From NCBI GenBank assembly GCA_944548615.1, contig OX155951.1, positions 18,169,046-18,233,045 of the forward strand: DNA of 64,000 nucleotides, read 5' to 3'. Positions 25,344 to 37,245 of this stretch are shown piece by piece. The translations under genes were made by a program, and so were the position numbers. The notes under the pieces were generated by a model, which had not been told where the DNA came from, did no database searches, and saw nothing but the letters and a program-made list of their open reading frames with translations. How positions within the stretch are numbered: the stretch's first letter is position 1; the number at the start of each line of letters is the position of its first letter. This DNA is from Micropterix aruncella (taxonomy: Eukaryota > Arthropoda > Insecta > Lepidoptera > Micropterigidae).

Positions 25344-25965
25344 AATATGTATAAACCTGTATAAACTCAACCTGTATAATATGTAGATAATATTAAAATG
25401 AAATTTATTTACCTACCGCTACTTTACAAGCCCATGAAAAGCGTGCGCGGAAAGTAACATATGACACAAAAAGAAACGTGCAGTTTATTAAAGCCTCCAT
25501 TCGTCCGGGAATAGGCCTGCGGCCCCATTGAAGACGTTAGTAGATGCTCACACAAACCGCGGGGCCTACAGCCCGCCATTGAAGAGTGGCAGGTCACGGC
25601 TGACGCGTTTGAGGCGGAATCGTTTTTCAGCATTTTTTTCAGGGCGGGCGCGTGGCACGTACTGCCCGCTTCGCCGACCCTTTCAGCTTTTCATTTTATT
25701 TTACTTACATTCAAATGGTTCCGTTGCGTGACTGTCGCAACCGCCCCGCCACCGCATTTCCTCTATCAATTCAAGATTTGATCTTTAAATCACCTTTTTA
25801 TCGAATTGTGTCACTAAGCACACGAAGTCGCGAAGAAATTCGCCAGACTTATGACGATCCTGTGTTATTTAAAAACTACCCTCTTTGTCGGTACTGTCCT
25901 CGAGTTAACCCTTAGTTAGTCGTGGATCTTTCTGGAACTTTTCGACCGGCAGCGAATGCTCGAGC
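25344..25965. other. intergenic, GC-richer block at 25480-25760
   Basis: Starts with a short duplication of the R5 end word CTCAACCTGTATAATATGT. The GC-richer block has several overlapping open frames on both strands but no motif. Confidence 0.4.
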
Positions 25966-26350
25966 GTGCGAATGGTAGCGAATGTTCTCGGATCGGCTAG
26001 ACTCACGATTCAGCACATATTCAGAAGCCTCCTCGTGCGGAAGGCTACCCCGGGTAAGACTCTCGCGTCTCAGGCCTCACAGCTGGTGGACCGGTTTCTC
26101 CTGGCGGGATTCCATCCCGGCGCTACTAAACGGTTTGCGCACCCTTTGACGACGCCAATCGGTTGTGTACTCTGACTAATAGCTAAATGAGTCTGGTGAC
26201 TATGTATATATACTGTCTCCTAAGCAGCGGGGGTGGATGTTGACCTGTTGTCATGCAACTCCTGAAATGACCTTGAGTCACCCGATCCCGTGTGGTACTA
26301 CGGGCAAAGGAAGCCCAGGTCCGCGATAAATTCAATTACCGCTGTAATAT
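25966..26350 (+). repeat. dispersed repeat family R1, copy 3
   Basis: Aligns with the reverse complement of 45660-46047: CTCACGATTCAGCAC, CTCTCGCGTCTCAGGCCTCA, TGGTGGACCGGTTTCTCCT, AGCGGGGGTGGATGTTGACC and GGTCCGCGATAA. A 69-codon open frame (25966-26175) runs in this copy and a partly similar one in the other, but no family is recognised. Confidence 0.8.
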
Positions 26351-27165
26351 AGCAGGTAGAGTCCGTATAGCCAGGTATATGTCATAGAACGAGAGTCTGT
26401 TCCATTCGCAGGTGAGAATGAGATCGAGCAAAGCAGATACTCTTCGCTCAATCTTGCTCCGGATTTTAATGATAACGCATAGTCCGCGTGGGTATCCAAG
26501 CATATCATAGTGGGTAGTTAAACAGAACCTTCCAGAACGTCGGACCAAGCAGAGCGTACTGCTTCTATATAAAACTGATGTGCACATTTATTTATTACAA
26601 CGTTCTAACAAAGGTTTCAGTCGCAGTCCGACTTCGCTGAAGGGCTGCGACTGCAGCATTTGGAGACTACGACGCTGCTTTATAATCGTTAGTAGATATC
26701 ATAGCCCTATCTATAGCCTGCTTGTATAGATACGTGGTACCCCTGAGATCTGGTGGCATGGGCAACATCTGGTCTAATCAGGAAACACGCGGCACACTTT
26801 GGAATCGTAGTCTTGGACGTACAATCATTAGAATCGTTTGTGACATAGCATATGGTGCATGAAACAGCTCAAGGCGTCGACGAAGTCCCTTACGTTGCAC
26901 GACGTCTATTCAAGCTAGGCTCGCCCTTGCTGCAGCAGAATGGAACTGACGACAGGGTCCACCATCTAGACTGACTAGCGACGTCATTACCCTTTACCTC
27001 AAAATTAAAGGTATTCCCCATGATGACGACAAACCGCTCTCTAGTGATTCGACATCGGTCGGTCAGATAACAACGACACAAGGAGAACCAATATTTCGTC
27101 ATCCTTCAACTCCCTCAGTTTGTCGTGGATAACTATCTGAGGAAGTCTACAACGAGTTTCTACTG
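26351..27165. other. unassigned GC-richer DNA between two opposed R1 copies
   Basis: Lies between R1 (+) and R1 (-). Contains a hairpin word near 26618-26655 (CAGTCGCAG ... CTGCGACTG) and open frames of 70-88 codons on the minus strand without a recognised motif. It may be the internal part of a longer R1 element, since composition is continuous with both flanks. Confidence 0.4.
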
Positions 27166-27842
27166 CAGTTGGACGGTGTCTACTACAACGGGCGAAACCG
27201 TCACCCCAGGCTGGTATAACGATATGTGAGCTGGTATAACGATATTTCAGCCGTGGGATGAGCGTAGATGACTTAGACAATGACAATTCACTATCTAGCT
27301 CCGCCAACTAGCCCGCGAGAGATCAACCCTTACCGCCCAGCACCGGATATTTAACCCAACGGGCAGACCAAGCGCCCTGTCGATCATCTATGGCAAGATT
27401 TCTCCGTCCTCCGGACTGGTTACATGTTCGAGTACGCTTGCGTGGTCCTCTACCTAATGTAAGCGGCGATTCAGTTCGAATCATCGTGGACCATGGCGGT
27501 CTTTGCCCGTTTTTCGCTTAGGATCGGGTGGCCAATTGGTCGTTTCTAGAGCGGCTGTCATTAGGTAAACAGCCGCCCCGTTCTATATGAAAAAAAGCCG
27601 TTTCCAAACTCGCCTGATCATTCAAATCTTATCAGTCGGAATGCACAGTTGATTGGTTGATACCACACGGTGCGCAAACCGTACAGGAACGCCCGAAAGA
27701 CGATTCCCAGACCCCGCACTTCTGCGGGGAGGCTACCGTATGGGTTCTGACCTGTGAGTTGGGCCGACCCTATCACATGGGTCATTAATGGCCCAACTGC
27801 AAGGGCCCATTAGCTCCCAGTTTCCACTGCACGAAGGTAGGC
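27166..27842 (-). repeat. dispersed repeat family R1, copy 4
   Basis: Shares with 45280-46047 and 5752-6480: CCCCAGGCTGGTATAACGAT, CTAGCTCCGCCAAC, CGGTGCGCAAACCGTACAGG and GGGCCCATTAGCTCCC. A local duplication of GAGCTGGTATAACGATAT is present near 27220-27245. Confidence 0.8.
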
Positions 27843-28540
27843 TTTCTTCAATTTAGAGGCAGCGGCATGCGGTCCAAGCCAGCACGAATAGATGCTGCAT
27901 TGACCTCGTTGGAAGTCAACCTAGACTAAAACACCCGTCGGCCAACTCTCTTCACTGTCATTATAGGCACATGATAAACCACTGAAGAAATAGTTTACTC
28001 CACGGGATACACTTACAGAAGAATTTGATCAGCCACCGGTTTCGCGTAGTCGAAGCAAGTACGGTCTTTATCTCTTCTTCCGCGGCGCCGCGAGTCTTTT
28101 TCGCAGTGTTTGTTTTTCGCCCAAAATCGATGAGGTGCCGCTCGGGGCAAAGACGGTGTCCGCGCCGTGAATGTAAACGTATCAAAGGGAACCTGTTAGC
28201 CGGAGGCGCAACGAGAGCGTCCTCATTTAAGCCACGGCTCTCGGGGCGCTTATCTGGAGCGGGAAGCGCCCGCACCGCGCCCCCCAAACTACCAACCCCA
28301 TCCCCTCTCCTCCGACCGTTATCGCATCAACGTAGCGTCGTTTAAATAACGCCGTTACACTGCGCTCAAAATAATTGCTTTATAAAATTAATAAATGAAA
28401 TACACAGCGTACCATTGAGCCATGCTAAGTCCAGGGTTGTGATGCCATCGAGCCCACAGGGTTATTCGATATTATAGAAACAGGTCAAAATATTATATAA
28501 TCGATAACGATATTTTTAACAGTACGATATTTTGAAAATC
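27843..28540. other. intergenic with a CpG-rich block (28070-28310)
   Basis: The block 28070-28310 is strongly GC- and CpG-rich compared with its flanks, and both strands stay open across it (106 codons plus, 108 codons minus). No motif is recognised on either strand, so I do not assign a gene. It could be a first exon or CpG-preserved promoter, or part of an unrecognised repeat. Confidence 0.4.
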
Positions 28541-28865
28541 TATATACAGGTTGAGTTTTCAATTAGTGACATCCTTGTAGTAGGTGAATCAATACGACGA
28601 ACTAAGCAACCTTTGATAAAAAAAATATGGAAAAATAAAAAAAAACAATATATTTTTTGCAAAAAAAAAAAGTTGAAAAAAAAATATATTTTGAAAAAAA
28701 GGCATAAGAAATTATGTGCGCGATGCGCACATAATTTTTTGTGGTAGGAAAAAAAATTATAGGAATATATCTTGTGATGGCCAATAAATGGCCAATATTG
28801 TCCAGTATACCTAACGCTAGATGGCGCAGCGCGCTCAACGCTTCTCAAACATTTCTTTGATAGAT
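28541..28865. mobile_element. MITE-like element R5, second copy
   Basis: Related to 24966-25343: TATACAGGTTGAGTTTTCAA then GACATCCTTG on the left and GCAGCGCGCTCAACGCTTCT near the right. The middle is a run of A-rich words and a perfect palindrome. Confidence 0.65.
28709..28737. repeat. perfect 13-bp hairpin
   Basis: AAATTATGTGCGC (28709-28721), loop GAT, then GCGCACATAATTT (28725-28737). Lies inside the second R5 copy. Confidence 0.9.
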
Positions 28866-29820
28866 AAGATTTACAAATTTGACAAAAAACAATTGTTTAA
28901 ATTTTTGTTTTCCTAGAAATTCTTATTTAAAGTTTGCTTAGCTCGGCGTACTCATTCATTTACTACAAGTATGTCACTAATTAAAAACTCAGGCTGTATT
29001 GTCTGAAGTACAATATTTCATAAAGCAATGTTTATAAGTAGAAAAGGAAGTATCCCTTAAGTGCTAACAACCCAAGGTAAGATTAAATTATCAATCAAAG
29101 TGCGCACAATGTTTTTATTCCCAGAGATCCTCACTTTTGACAATCCAATCCATCCATCTGTAACACACAAGAAGATCGATTACTATATCGTACCTAAATA
29201 GTGCATCGCTAGTATTGAAACCGTAGCTGAGAAAATGTTCAATTACTAAGATTGATATTTTGCGGCTGTTACGGTTCGTCAATAGGATCAAGGAAAACGG
29301 GACCACTGAAACCGTACGAAAACATGTTGGACAACTCATTGACTTGGTTTACGGGCGGCCCCCATAATAAAACAGAATCTTACCAAGTACGATGTTTCCC
29401 AAAAAACTATATTTTCTAAAAGTATGTTATTCTTGAAAAAAAAAATCTTTATAAAAGTACTTATTTATAAAAAAGACTAATTCCTTAATGTATGATAAAA
29501 AATGAAATATTTGTATAACTACGATATTTTTTTTAGAAAATACCTATTTACTAAGAATGGAAATTTCCAAAAAATACGATTTTTTTTCGATATTATAAAA
29601 ACAGGTCTCTAAATATTTTATAAAATAATGATATTTTTATTAACAGTATTGCAATGACAGTAACAGTATTGCAATGACATTTCCTTAGTGTTTTAATTAT
29701 CGATTGAGACATTTTGACATAACGAACCCATAAAAATTGAGAGTTTTTTCTCCCTATATTTCGTTATTCTAATATTTTTATTTTTTAAACGCACGGTTTT
29801 GAGTGGGTTTACACGCACCT
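28866..29820. other. AT-rich intergenic DNA
   Basis: A 74-codon minus-strand open frame (29115-29339) has no motif. Nothing else is seen. Confidence 0.45.
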
Positions 29821-29930
29821 AACTGAAGATGTAAATCATGTAATCAAAGGAGATTCTTGGATATATGATAACTCACAGTGAGTTAAATCTCCAAGAATCT
29901 CCTTTGATTACATGATTTAGATCTTCAGTT
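29821..29930. repeat. near-perfect 41-bp-arm hairpin
   Basis: Arms 29821-29861 and 29890-29930 pair along 41 bp with one mismatch (position 11 of the left arm, G against G). Arms begin AACTGAAGAT and hold AATCATGTAATCAAAGGAGA. The 28-nt loop has its own stem, AACTCAC-A-GTGAGTT. The size and pairing would suit a small-RNA precursor as well as a tiny foldback element. Confidence 0.9.
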
Positions 29931-30489
29931 TGCTTGTAAAATTAGTTCCTGTTGTCACGAAAGTAATAGTTAATTTCCGAATTGCCTATTTAATTATCTC
30001 GGCAACCGCCAGAATAATCTAGTGGACCTTGATCTTCTTCTTAAAGTGCCATATCCTATCGAAGGTCGGCGGTCATTATGGCGACTTAGGCCAGTGGACC
30101 GAACTTAGTCTATACTCGATTGTGACTTATATAGATAGATATATAATATACATACATATTAGGCTGCGAGGCATTATTATAATTTTTAATATAATTTTTA
30201 ACTACAAATTGCTGTGCGAAAGACGTGCATAAATAATAATATTATTAATAACAATTTATAGCCTTGGGTAAAGAAAATTATATCAAAATAAAATTTATAC
30301 ATCTGCCGATGTAAGTAACGAGTTAGCCGATTGGCAATATTACAAAATAAATTAAGTTTTTGAAGTGGTTCTACCTTGACTTAGTTTATGACATGCCATG
30401 AAAATATACTTCATTTCATTGGCTTTCCAAAAAGTATATAAATTCTGATACCGGCTTACTTGTTTTACAAATGTTGATAAAAATGTAAA
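29931..30489. other. AT-rich intergenic DNA
   Basis: Nothing is recognised. Confidence 0.5.
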
Positions 30490-30597
30490 TAGTTATCTTT
30501 GGGGATGTTGTAGAAGAGATTATTTGCTATCTATACAGCTATATTTTTTGCAAAAAATCTCTATGCAAAAACCAATAGTTTCGGAGATATTTTTTTA
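30490..30597 (+). repeat. dispersed repeat R4, copy 2
   Basis: Matches the reverse complement of 22975-23100 (GATGTTGTAGAAGAGATTAT, CCAATAGTTTCGGAGATAT). It ends at the start of the Tc1-type frame, so R4 may be the 5' end of this Tc1 family and the copy at 22975 a solo end. Confidence 0.6.
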
Positions 30598-31608
30598 ATG
30601 CGTCAAGAAAGCATTTCAATTGTTCATTTCAAGATTGCTAAGCGACGTGGCTGCAGTAAGTCGAATGTGTCACGCATCATAAGGAGATTTAAAATAGAAG
30701 GTACCATGCATAAGAAGCGTTGAAGTGTTCCAGGTAGAGATTATCTTCGAAACGTAATGATGCTGCATTGACACGATTATGTCGAAAAAATAGGTCTGCA
30801 AGTACTACTACACTAGAAAGAGAATGAAGTGAGGTGAATTCTCTCATTCCAGATCAGTTCACAGGAGGCTCAATGAAGCTGACTTAAAGGCACATGTGCC
30901 TAGAAAAAAAAATAGTTTTGACAAATAAATGGAGAAAAAAACGATTGGAGTGGGTTAAGTAAAGTTCCCAAAAAAATAGACTGTTTCGAAATGGAGACAA
31001 AGTTTTTTTGAGCGATGAAAGCCGATTACCTCTAATATCTGTTAAGCCTACCAACTCTTAGCGTAAAACAAAAGAGAGCATGGGCTCAGACTACCTGGTT
31101 TTTACAACAAAATGCCCAGAAAGACAGTTGGACTACTACATTTTGTACAGGAAACTATGAACCATGATCAGTATATTAATCTGCTGAAGGATCGTTTGCT
31201 CCCTATTGCTCATGATGCCAAAGCAGAGATGGTTATTTCAGCAAGACCTAGCACCCTGCTATACCGCGAGAAAGGTTAAAAAAACATTATAGTTATATTT
31301 AATTTCATGAAATTAAACACTATTCTTTAATTTTATTTTAGCTTCAGGCTGAATTTGAAAAACATTGATTAATGTTCTACCATGGCCAGGAAACTCGCCA
31401 GATTTAAATCCTATTGAGAAATTATAGAGCACATATTGGCAACAGTATATTCGACAATCATCCCAAAACTAAACGGGAGCTTCAGGATACTATAATTATA
31501 GTTTAGCACAGTGAAATACCAAAAGAAGTGTCGCAAAACCTTGTTGATTCCATGCCTAAGAGAGTGGCTGCTGTGATCAAAGCCAGAGGCGGTCCAACAA
31601 CATACTAA
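30598..31608 (+). pseudogene. Tc1-type transposase, decayed, with an intron-like insert
   Basis: Begins ATG and reads a helix-turn-helix region (IAKRRGCSKSNVSRIIRRFK), then a UGA. Further on come VHRRLNEADLKAHVPRKK, LSDESR (first catalytic Asp, near 31013), ETMNHDQYINLLKDRLLP, LFQQDLAPCYTARKV (second Asp), and after a GT...AG segment PGNSPDLNPIEKL (third acid, E, near 31392-31424) and the family end KRVAAVIKARGGPTTY with UAA at 31606-31608. This is the full order of a Tc1 DDE transposase of usual length. Several stops and frame changes make it non-functional. The segment 31275-31341 interrupts the coding order and looks like a 67-nt intron. Confidence 0.85.
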
Positions 31609-32189
31609 ACGCTCTTAGGTTAAATTGCACTCATTTATTATATTTCTATCTGCTCAGAAGAACTTAGGTAAACTGTAAATTGTTTATTTATTTCAATTTA
31701 TTCCGGGATACCAAAATATATCCTAATTTCTGATAACTGGTATATATTTTTCTATGCTTTTCTTAAGAAAAATAAATGATTGTTTTTGTTTAATAATTTA
31801 TCAAAATCTTACCTTTAAACTAATTAAACATAGTGTCATTAAACTAATCAGATTAATATAATTGTTTTTTTTTTGGATTTCTTAAAAAATGTTTGAAATT
31901 TCAATCTTGCAATACTTTGGGCCAGTAGTTTATATAAACAGGATATTTGACATATAAACAAACACTTGGAGAGGGGTCATTTGCTTGTTTTTACTCATAG
32001 ATTCTAACCCTATTTTTTTTTGCGACTGACCGACCGACCAACCGACGAAAAACTTGCAAAACTTAAGTTGACTGCTGTCGAGAATGCCAAGCGCATTTTT
32101 TAAAGTCATGATTACGATTAAAACTAATCAATCGTTAGTCACGATTAACGTATTCAATCATTAGTCTGACTGGGGCTATCTCTACCAAT
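31609..32189. other. 3' flank of the Tc1-type gene; candidate right end near 31900-31925
   Basis: CTTGCAATACTTTGGGCCAGTAG at about 31904-31926 reads, in reverse, like a Tc1 terminal repeat (CAG...GGCC-AAAGTATTGCAA). A clear left partner was not found. The rest is unassigned. Confidence 0.4.
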
Positions 32190-32560
32190 CAACCAATTGG
32201 GAAATAAATCGATAATGTGTCGGACAGCCGTCATTTTGCAAGACAATCGGCACACCTTCTTCTAAAATTGATATCACTAGTTCACGTAAATTATTTTGAA
32301 GATATTCTAGATAAATATCTCCGGTCAAGCGTTCTGGCAAAAAATATGGTCCGATAAGATATCGCCCAATAACACCAACCTGACACTAAATTTCCATTAA
32401 AAAAAACTCTGCCTACTATTGAGAGGATTTTGGCCCTTTCTTCCCCAATGGTGCAGATTGTGCAGATTTACTACTCCCTTGTGGCTAAAATTTGACTCAT
32501 CTGTTCACAAAATTGCTTTGAAAAAGTCGTAATCTTCAAAAAGTCGTAATCAAAAAGTCG
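32190..32560 (-). pseudogene. mariner-like (Tc1/mariner superfamily) transposase remnant
   Basis: The minus strand reads TDESNFSHKGVVNLHNLHHW near 32443-32505, covering the first catalytic Asp and the NLHNLH-W motif of the insect mariner-like group with long D-D spacing. It continues, after a frame change, IGPYFLPERLTGDIYLEYLQ and QNDGCPTHYRF (second Asp region, normally QQDGAPPH). Later parts with the third acid are not present. Scattered stops and short local duplications (AAAAAGTCGTAATC repeated near 32520-32560) show decay. Confidence 0.8.
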
Positions 32561-32959
32561 TGATATCTGTATGCAATATTGCTGAGCTCAAGTCGTCGAC
32601 TTGGAACAATTCGAGACTTGGAACAATTAATTTAATCCGTGAATTCGTAACAATCACATAAATACGATATATTATTACTGTAAACCGAGCTAGGAAGAAA
32701 GAAAGTCAATGAATAAATAGCTTTTTGAACAGCAACGCTACTCCGTTACATTGCGGCGGTATTAAAAAATAACATAATCTTTCTCAAAATATTAAATGAG
32801 CATCCCCCCCACCCACTTTCCTTTACGTTGTTTTTTAACAGTCCTATATGTACTTTACATTTTGATATTTATCATATAAATAAGATATGTCTTATTACTT
32901 TCCTATCGTACCTATGTATCTTTTATTATATAAATTATATTATGTATGTATATGTATGT
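32561..32959. other. AT-rich intergenic DNA
   Basis: Nothing recognised apart from the edge of the transposase remnant. Confidence 0.4.
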
Positions 32960-33060
32960 GTATATGTATACCCTCATACATATATACCTTCATACATATA
33001 TACCCTCATACATATACATAATTATATTATGTATATGTATGAGGATATATATGTATTATA
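32960..33060. repeat. short palindromic array of an 18-bp word
   Basis: ATACCCTCATACATAT-type words occur three times at about 32967-33015, followed by the inverted word ATGTATGAGGATATATATG at about 33034-33053, so the region can fold on itself. Confidence 0.75.
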
Positions 33061-36000
33061 TATTAAGTTGCTATGATAAATTGGTTTTTTAATAATTTTA
33101 TTTATTATTACAACGGGTGGCTGTAAAAATCGTGAAAGAATAAGCCCGCCGTTTTTACTAATAAAAAATTGAATTAAAGTTTTTTTGTCATTGTTAGTGT
33201 TTAGATACAATAAAGCTATTTTTCTTCCTTATTCTTTTTTCGTAGTTATTTGGTGCACCTTTATTTGAAAAAAAATCCTAACATTTGCTGAAAAACTACA
33301 GGCGCAGAAATATTATATAAGCCACACCTAGATCCTTAAGTAAAACAAGTATATAAATATATAAATAGTATATAAATAACTTTTGTGTTTTAGATTAAAA
33401 TAAAATGCGTCATAACAAAATTATGGCCACCGATTAAAAATGGCATCTACCATTCCACCGTCATCTCCATCTGGTCTCGTTTTCGGAAGCGTTTTATCAA
33501 AATGGATCTGTTTTTGCCATGGCGTCAAAGACCTTTTCTTTCCGAGCAAGTGAGAATGATTAATTATTAGAATGTACGCCTTTTATGCGTATTATAAAAG
33601 AAACTTAAGCGCCAATGTTTCTCTCGCGTTTGAAAAATGGCTCACCGGATAATCGATCCTAATTAAAATGCGATAATAATGTTGTAATTATATTATGAAT
33701 AAATTGTAAATATATATTAAAAAATACAGATTGCAACTGATACTATTATGTTACAAATTGAAAATTGTCCTATGCTGCTTTCTCAAATGATCGCCGAAAT
33801 TGAAATTTGATACAAGCGTGGTAAATAAGAACGAGAACGCGAAGGGCTATGCATAATCATGTTTATTATATAAATAATAGAAAAAACAACTTATGAATTT
33901 TCAATCAGATTACTGCGGGATTGGATCTAATTACTGTTTGAATAACGCTCGAATTTACGAGGCTGAAATAACAACAGAAATTTCAATTGCCGACAGGATT
34001 GATTTTCTAAATAAAATACTTGATTTAAGGTAAATAGTATGTTTTTTTCGATTTAATGAATATGGTAAATTGCAGAGTTATCAGAGACAGTCTTAATTTT
34101 AATGGAATTTGTAATTACATGCTCGATTTCGATAAGGCATTCAGTCCACGATATTCCTTAAAAATCCTTGAAGAAGATTATTTTATAATATATTATAAAA
34201 AATAGGCATTTTGAGTTCCAAACCTACATTGAAATATTTTTAATACTTACATTTAATGAAAACTAAAGATTTATGTGGTTAATTAGTTATAGTTTTTTAT
34301 TAGATTATCTATATTGTCGCCCATATTAGGCCATTATTTTTACAGAATGTATGAAAGAAGGCATTTTTCATCCACCTAAGAAATATAGAAATATAGTACC
34401 ACTTTTTATATGTAAAGATTGAGGGTATAAGAAACTTAAAATAATTTATTAAAAAAATATTTTGAATTAGGGGCTCTCTCATTTGAATAAGACTTGTCTA
34501 CTAAACAATTAGCAATATGCATTTTCCAAATGTCTCTATGGTAATAAAAAATATATTTTGCGATCGACAGAGATCTTTATTATTTATTTATTATTTCTCA
34601 TTGCCTATGAATTCACTCATTAATTTTTTATTAATTTAGAAAAGCGTATGAAACAATTTTAATTTATTTTAGAGAGCTGTGATGTCGATTTATTTTTTTA
34701 TAGAATTTGAAGTAAAGTAAAGTCAGTAATATAAATATAATGCCACGACAACTAGTGTAAACAAAAGTGGTTTAGTTTTAATATAATTCGAAATGGCGGC
34801 ATATAAACTTTTTTTTTTTCAAATGTGATATTTTCAAAAATGCACCTCTGTCCATTTCTCTTTTCTTTCTGTCCATTTTAGTATGCAGAACAAAGTGGGA
34901 TCACAAGCCCCTATAAAATAAATAATAATGTAATAATAATCAACCCAACCTTTTATTAGTGGGATCAAAATGAGTGGGATCACACGCCCCGATCTTACAT
35001 TATTATGATCTCTCAAATGCATTTGATTGTGATAATCATGAAACGTCTAATAAAGTTGAAAAATTATGCACTAAAACATAAAGTTTTCAATTTAATAATT
35101 ACTTTATAAATAATATATTACAGTCAGCGTCATTACTAGTAATTGATCATTTAAAAAAATGAGAACTATTGTTATAGCACATAATTATGGCAGTAAGGAG
35201 GCAAAATGTTTTAATTAAATTAGACTTTATCATTCACTAATTAATTAATACCGATGTATGCTTACAGTTCTGTCATCAGTATACCTTGCATGTATGAGAG
35301 CCATTAAAACGGGCACCACCTTAAAATGGAATAAAAAAAATAGAAATCACAAGAGATACATATATGATCAAAGGTATTTTAATATACGTTATTTTTTTGC
35401 TTGAGTTTTTCTTCATTTTGATATTTAATATAATAATATAGAAAGATACTGTATAAATGTGTACCTATACAATATTTTGAAAAAATAAGGTATTATAAAA
35501 AAAAAATAGTTTTTACCTCTCTGATGGGTATTTATTTCATCTCCCTAATATTTATACACAATTCACTAAATTTAGGCAATATTTGAGATACAATGAAATG
35601 ATGTAATGTATCGACAATATTTTATTACAAAAATAATATAACTTTATTGATTATTGTATGTACAACATATTGTATTTTATTTAATAAAATAATAAAAAAA
35701 ACGAATTCATTACAAGGGAGATCGGCAACTTATTGCGAAATTTAAGCTGTGCTAGCTATCGCCAATGCTTGTTAGGATTGTTTAAAATATTGTAAAAATT
35801 GTGAACAACCGTATTTAAAAATAAATCTATATGAAAATACTTTTCTTTTTAACTTCATGTTTTACCATTTTTTAAACATCCTTTTTTTTCAAATTCCATT
35901 TTCCGTTGTGTTTTATTATAAAAATGGTTTTTTTTTTAAAAACCTATTAAAATAATATTGTAAATTGTGAGAAATATTAACTATAAGTTAATTATTTATC

Positions 36001-36146
36001 GAAATATTAATTGAACCTATTCAATTTTTCTTGAAAATGAAAATAGAAAAATATGTATAAAATTATGGATATATTTTTTTTACTAGCATCATAATGGAAT
36101 GTAGTTATTTTAATTGATATGAATGTCGGAAAAGAATGTTGTAATA
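33061..36146. other. AT-rich intergenic DNA
   Basis: The part 33110-33235 (AAGCCCGCCGTTTTTACTAA, TACAATAAAG-TATTTTTCTT) resembles the inside of the hAT-type element at 41916-42352, so it is probably an old relative. Two copies of AGTGGGATCACA-GCCCC lie at about 34895 and 34973. No gene is seen in the rest. Confidence 0.45.
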
Positions 36147-36294
36147 TACGTTTTACATCATGTGTCTGCGCACCGAGGATGATTTCGTTTATGGTCGGCA
36201 TGATGGCATCGGCGTGTTTCATGCCTTCCTTAACTGCGCTGTAAATGCTGCAAGCAAGACCATCTTCCTGCGCTATTTCGCTGCCCTTGAACAT
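36147..36294 (-). other. candidate coding exon, product unknown
   Basis: A 49-codon minus-strand stretch starts at ATG 36294-36292 (MFKGSEIAQEDG) and runs through YSAVKEGMKHADAIMPTINE to GAQTHD, where GTAAAACG could serve as a splice donor near 36148. Third codon positions are clearly richer in G and C than the surrounding AT-rich DNA, and the open frame decays into low-complexity sequence just past the proposed donor, as intron would. Upstream on the same strand are a C13/G13 run and other GC-rich sequence that might be a 5' untranslated region or promoter. I do not recognise the protein. It could equally be part of a transposon. Confidence 0.3.
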
Positions 36295-36819
36295 CCTAAG
36301 TTTCGACTCAGCGTTACGTCAAACCGCCACCAAACGGCAGCTGCTATTTCGAGGCACCGCCTTCACCCCCCCCCCCCCCTCTCCACCAATCACCCCCACC
36401 CACCGCCCTTTTCTCGCCCCCTTCTCCACTTTTCCGACGGCCGATATTACATTGGGAAAATCAATACGGGAAATTTATTTCCTCTCCACTCCACTGTGTC
36501 ATAATTGCAGTCCGACCCCGTAAGTAAACTTATCCAATTTAGGCTTCTGAGCGACGCAACGCGGGCTTCTGGTGAAGCTTTGCGTGACGGTTGATAATCT
36601 CAGTGACGCTCCCATGGTTTACTGCGCCAGACACGCCAATGTCATGCCCTTAAGTGATAGAACGCGACGCACCAAGGTCCTTGTATAGCAGTCCTATACT
36701 GAACGCTGATATCTTTAATTAAAAAAAACAGCTATTACAAACTGATTCCTAAAGTTTTAGCATTGATTATAATAATGAAAACAGTAATAAAGCGGGGGTA
36801 GTTGTTAACCTTACGGCAT
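36295..36819. other. intergenic with a C13 run
   Basis: C13 at 36366-36378, followed by C-rich DNA to 36425, is able to form an i-motif or, on the other strand, a G-quadruplex. No gene is recognised in this stretch. Confidence 0.5.
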
Positions 36820-37245
36820 TATTGAAACGAATATTCGGCCACCCGATCCCTGGTGAAGAGCCGGGCAAAGGATGCCGTGGTCCCCGATAGATTCGGTAGA
36901 CACTGCCACTTAAGGGAGAGGACCGCGCAAGCGGCCTCGATCCTGTAACCAGTCATGAGGTAGAAGGTATCACGATGGTTAATTCCAGACCGAGATATTA
37001 TTCCAAACTGATAGTACAGTATAACACCTGTGCTAATATTAAGGGGCGAGGCCGGACGTGTATACCTTTCCCGGTGCCTCGCCGTAAGGTGTTGGCCTCT
37101 AACGGGCGAGTGGCGTCACTAGACAGTGGACTGTTTTCGTCCCAATTTTTTTACTCTCACAACACGGGTGACAGAACGATCTAATATCTTTAAAACTTCC
37201 TGAGGTGACGGGTTAGCCCGTTGTAGTTAACAGCTCTAGTTGATA
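36820..37245 (+). repeat. dispersed repeat family R1, copy 5
   Basis: Aligns with the reverse complement of 5752-6150: CGATAGATTCGGTAGACA, AAGGGAGAGGACC, GTTAATTCCAGA-CGAGATAT, GCCTCGCCGTAAGGTGTTGG and CAGAACGATCTAATAT, ending in TAACAGCTCTAGTTGAT. Confidence 0.85.

Noticed and set aside
27041..27307. 88-codon minus-strand frame inside R1-like DNA
   Set aside because: Not kept open in other R1 copies as far as I could see.
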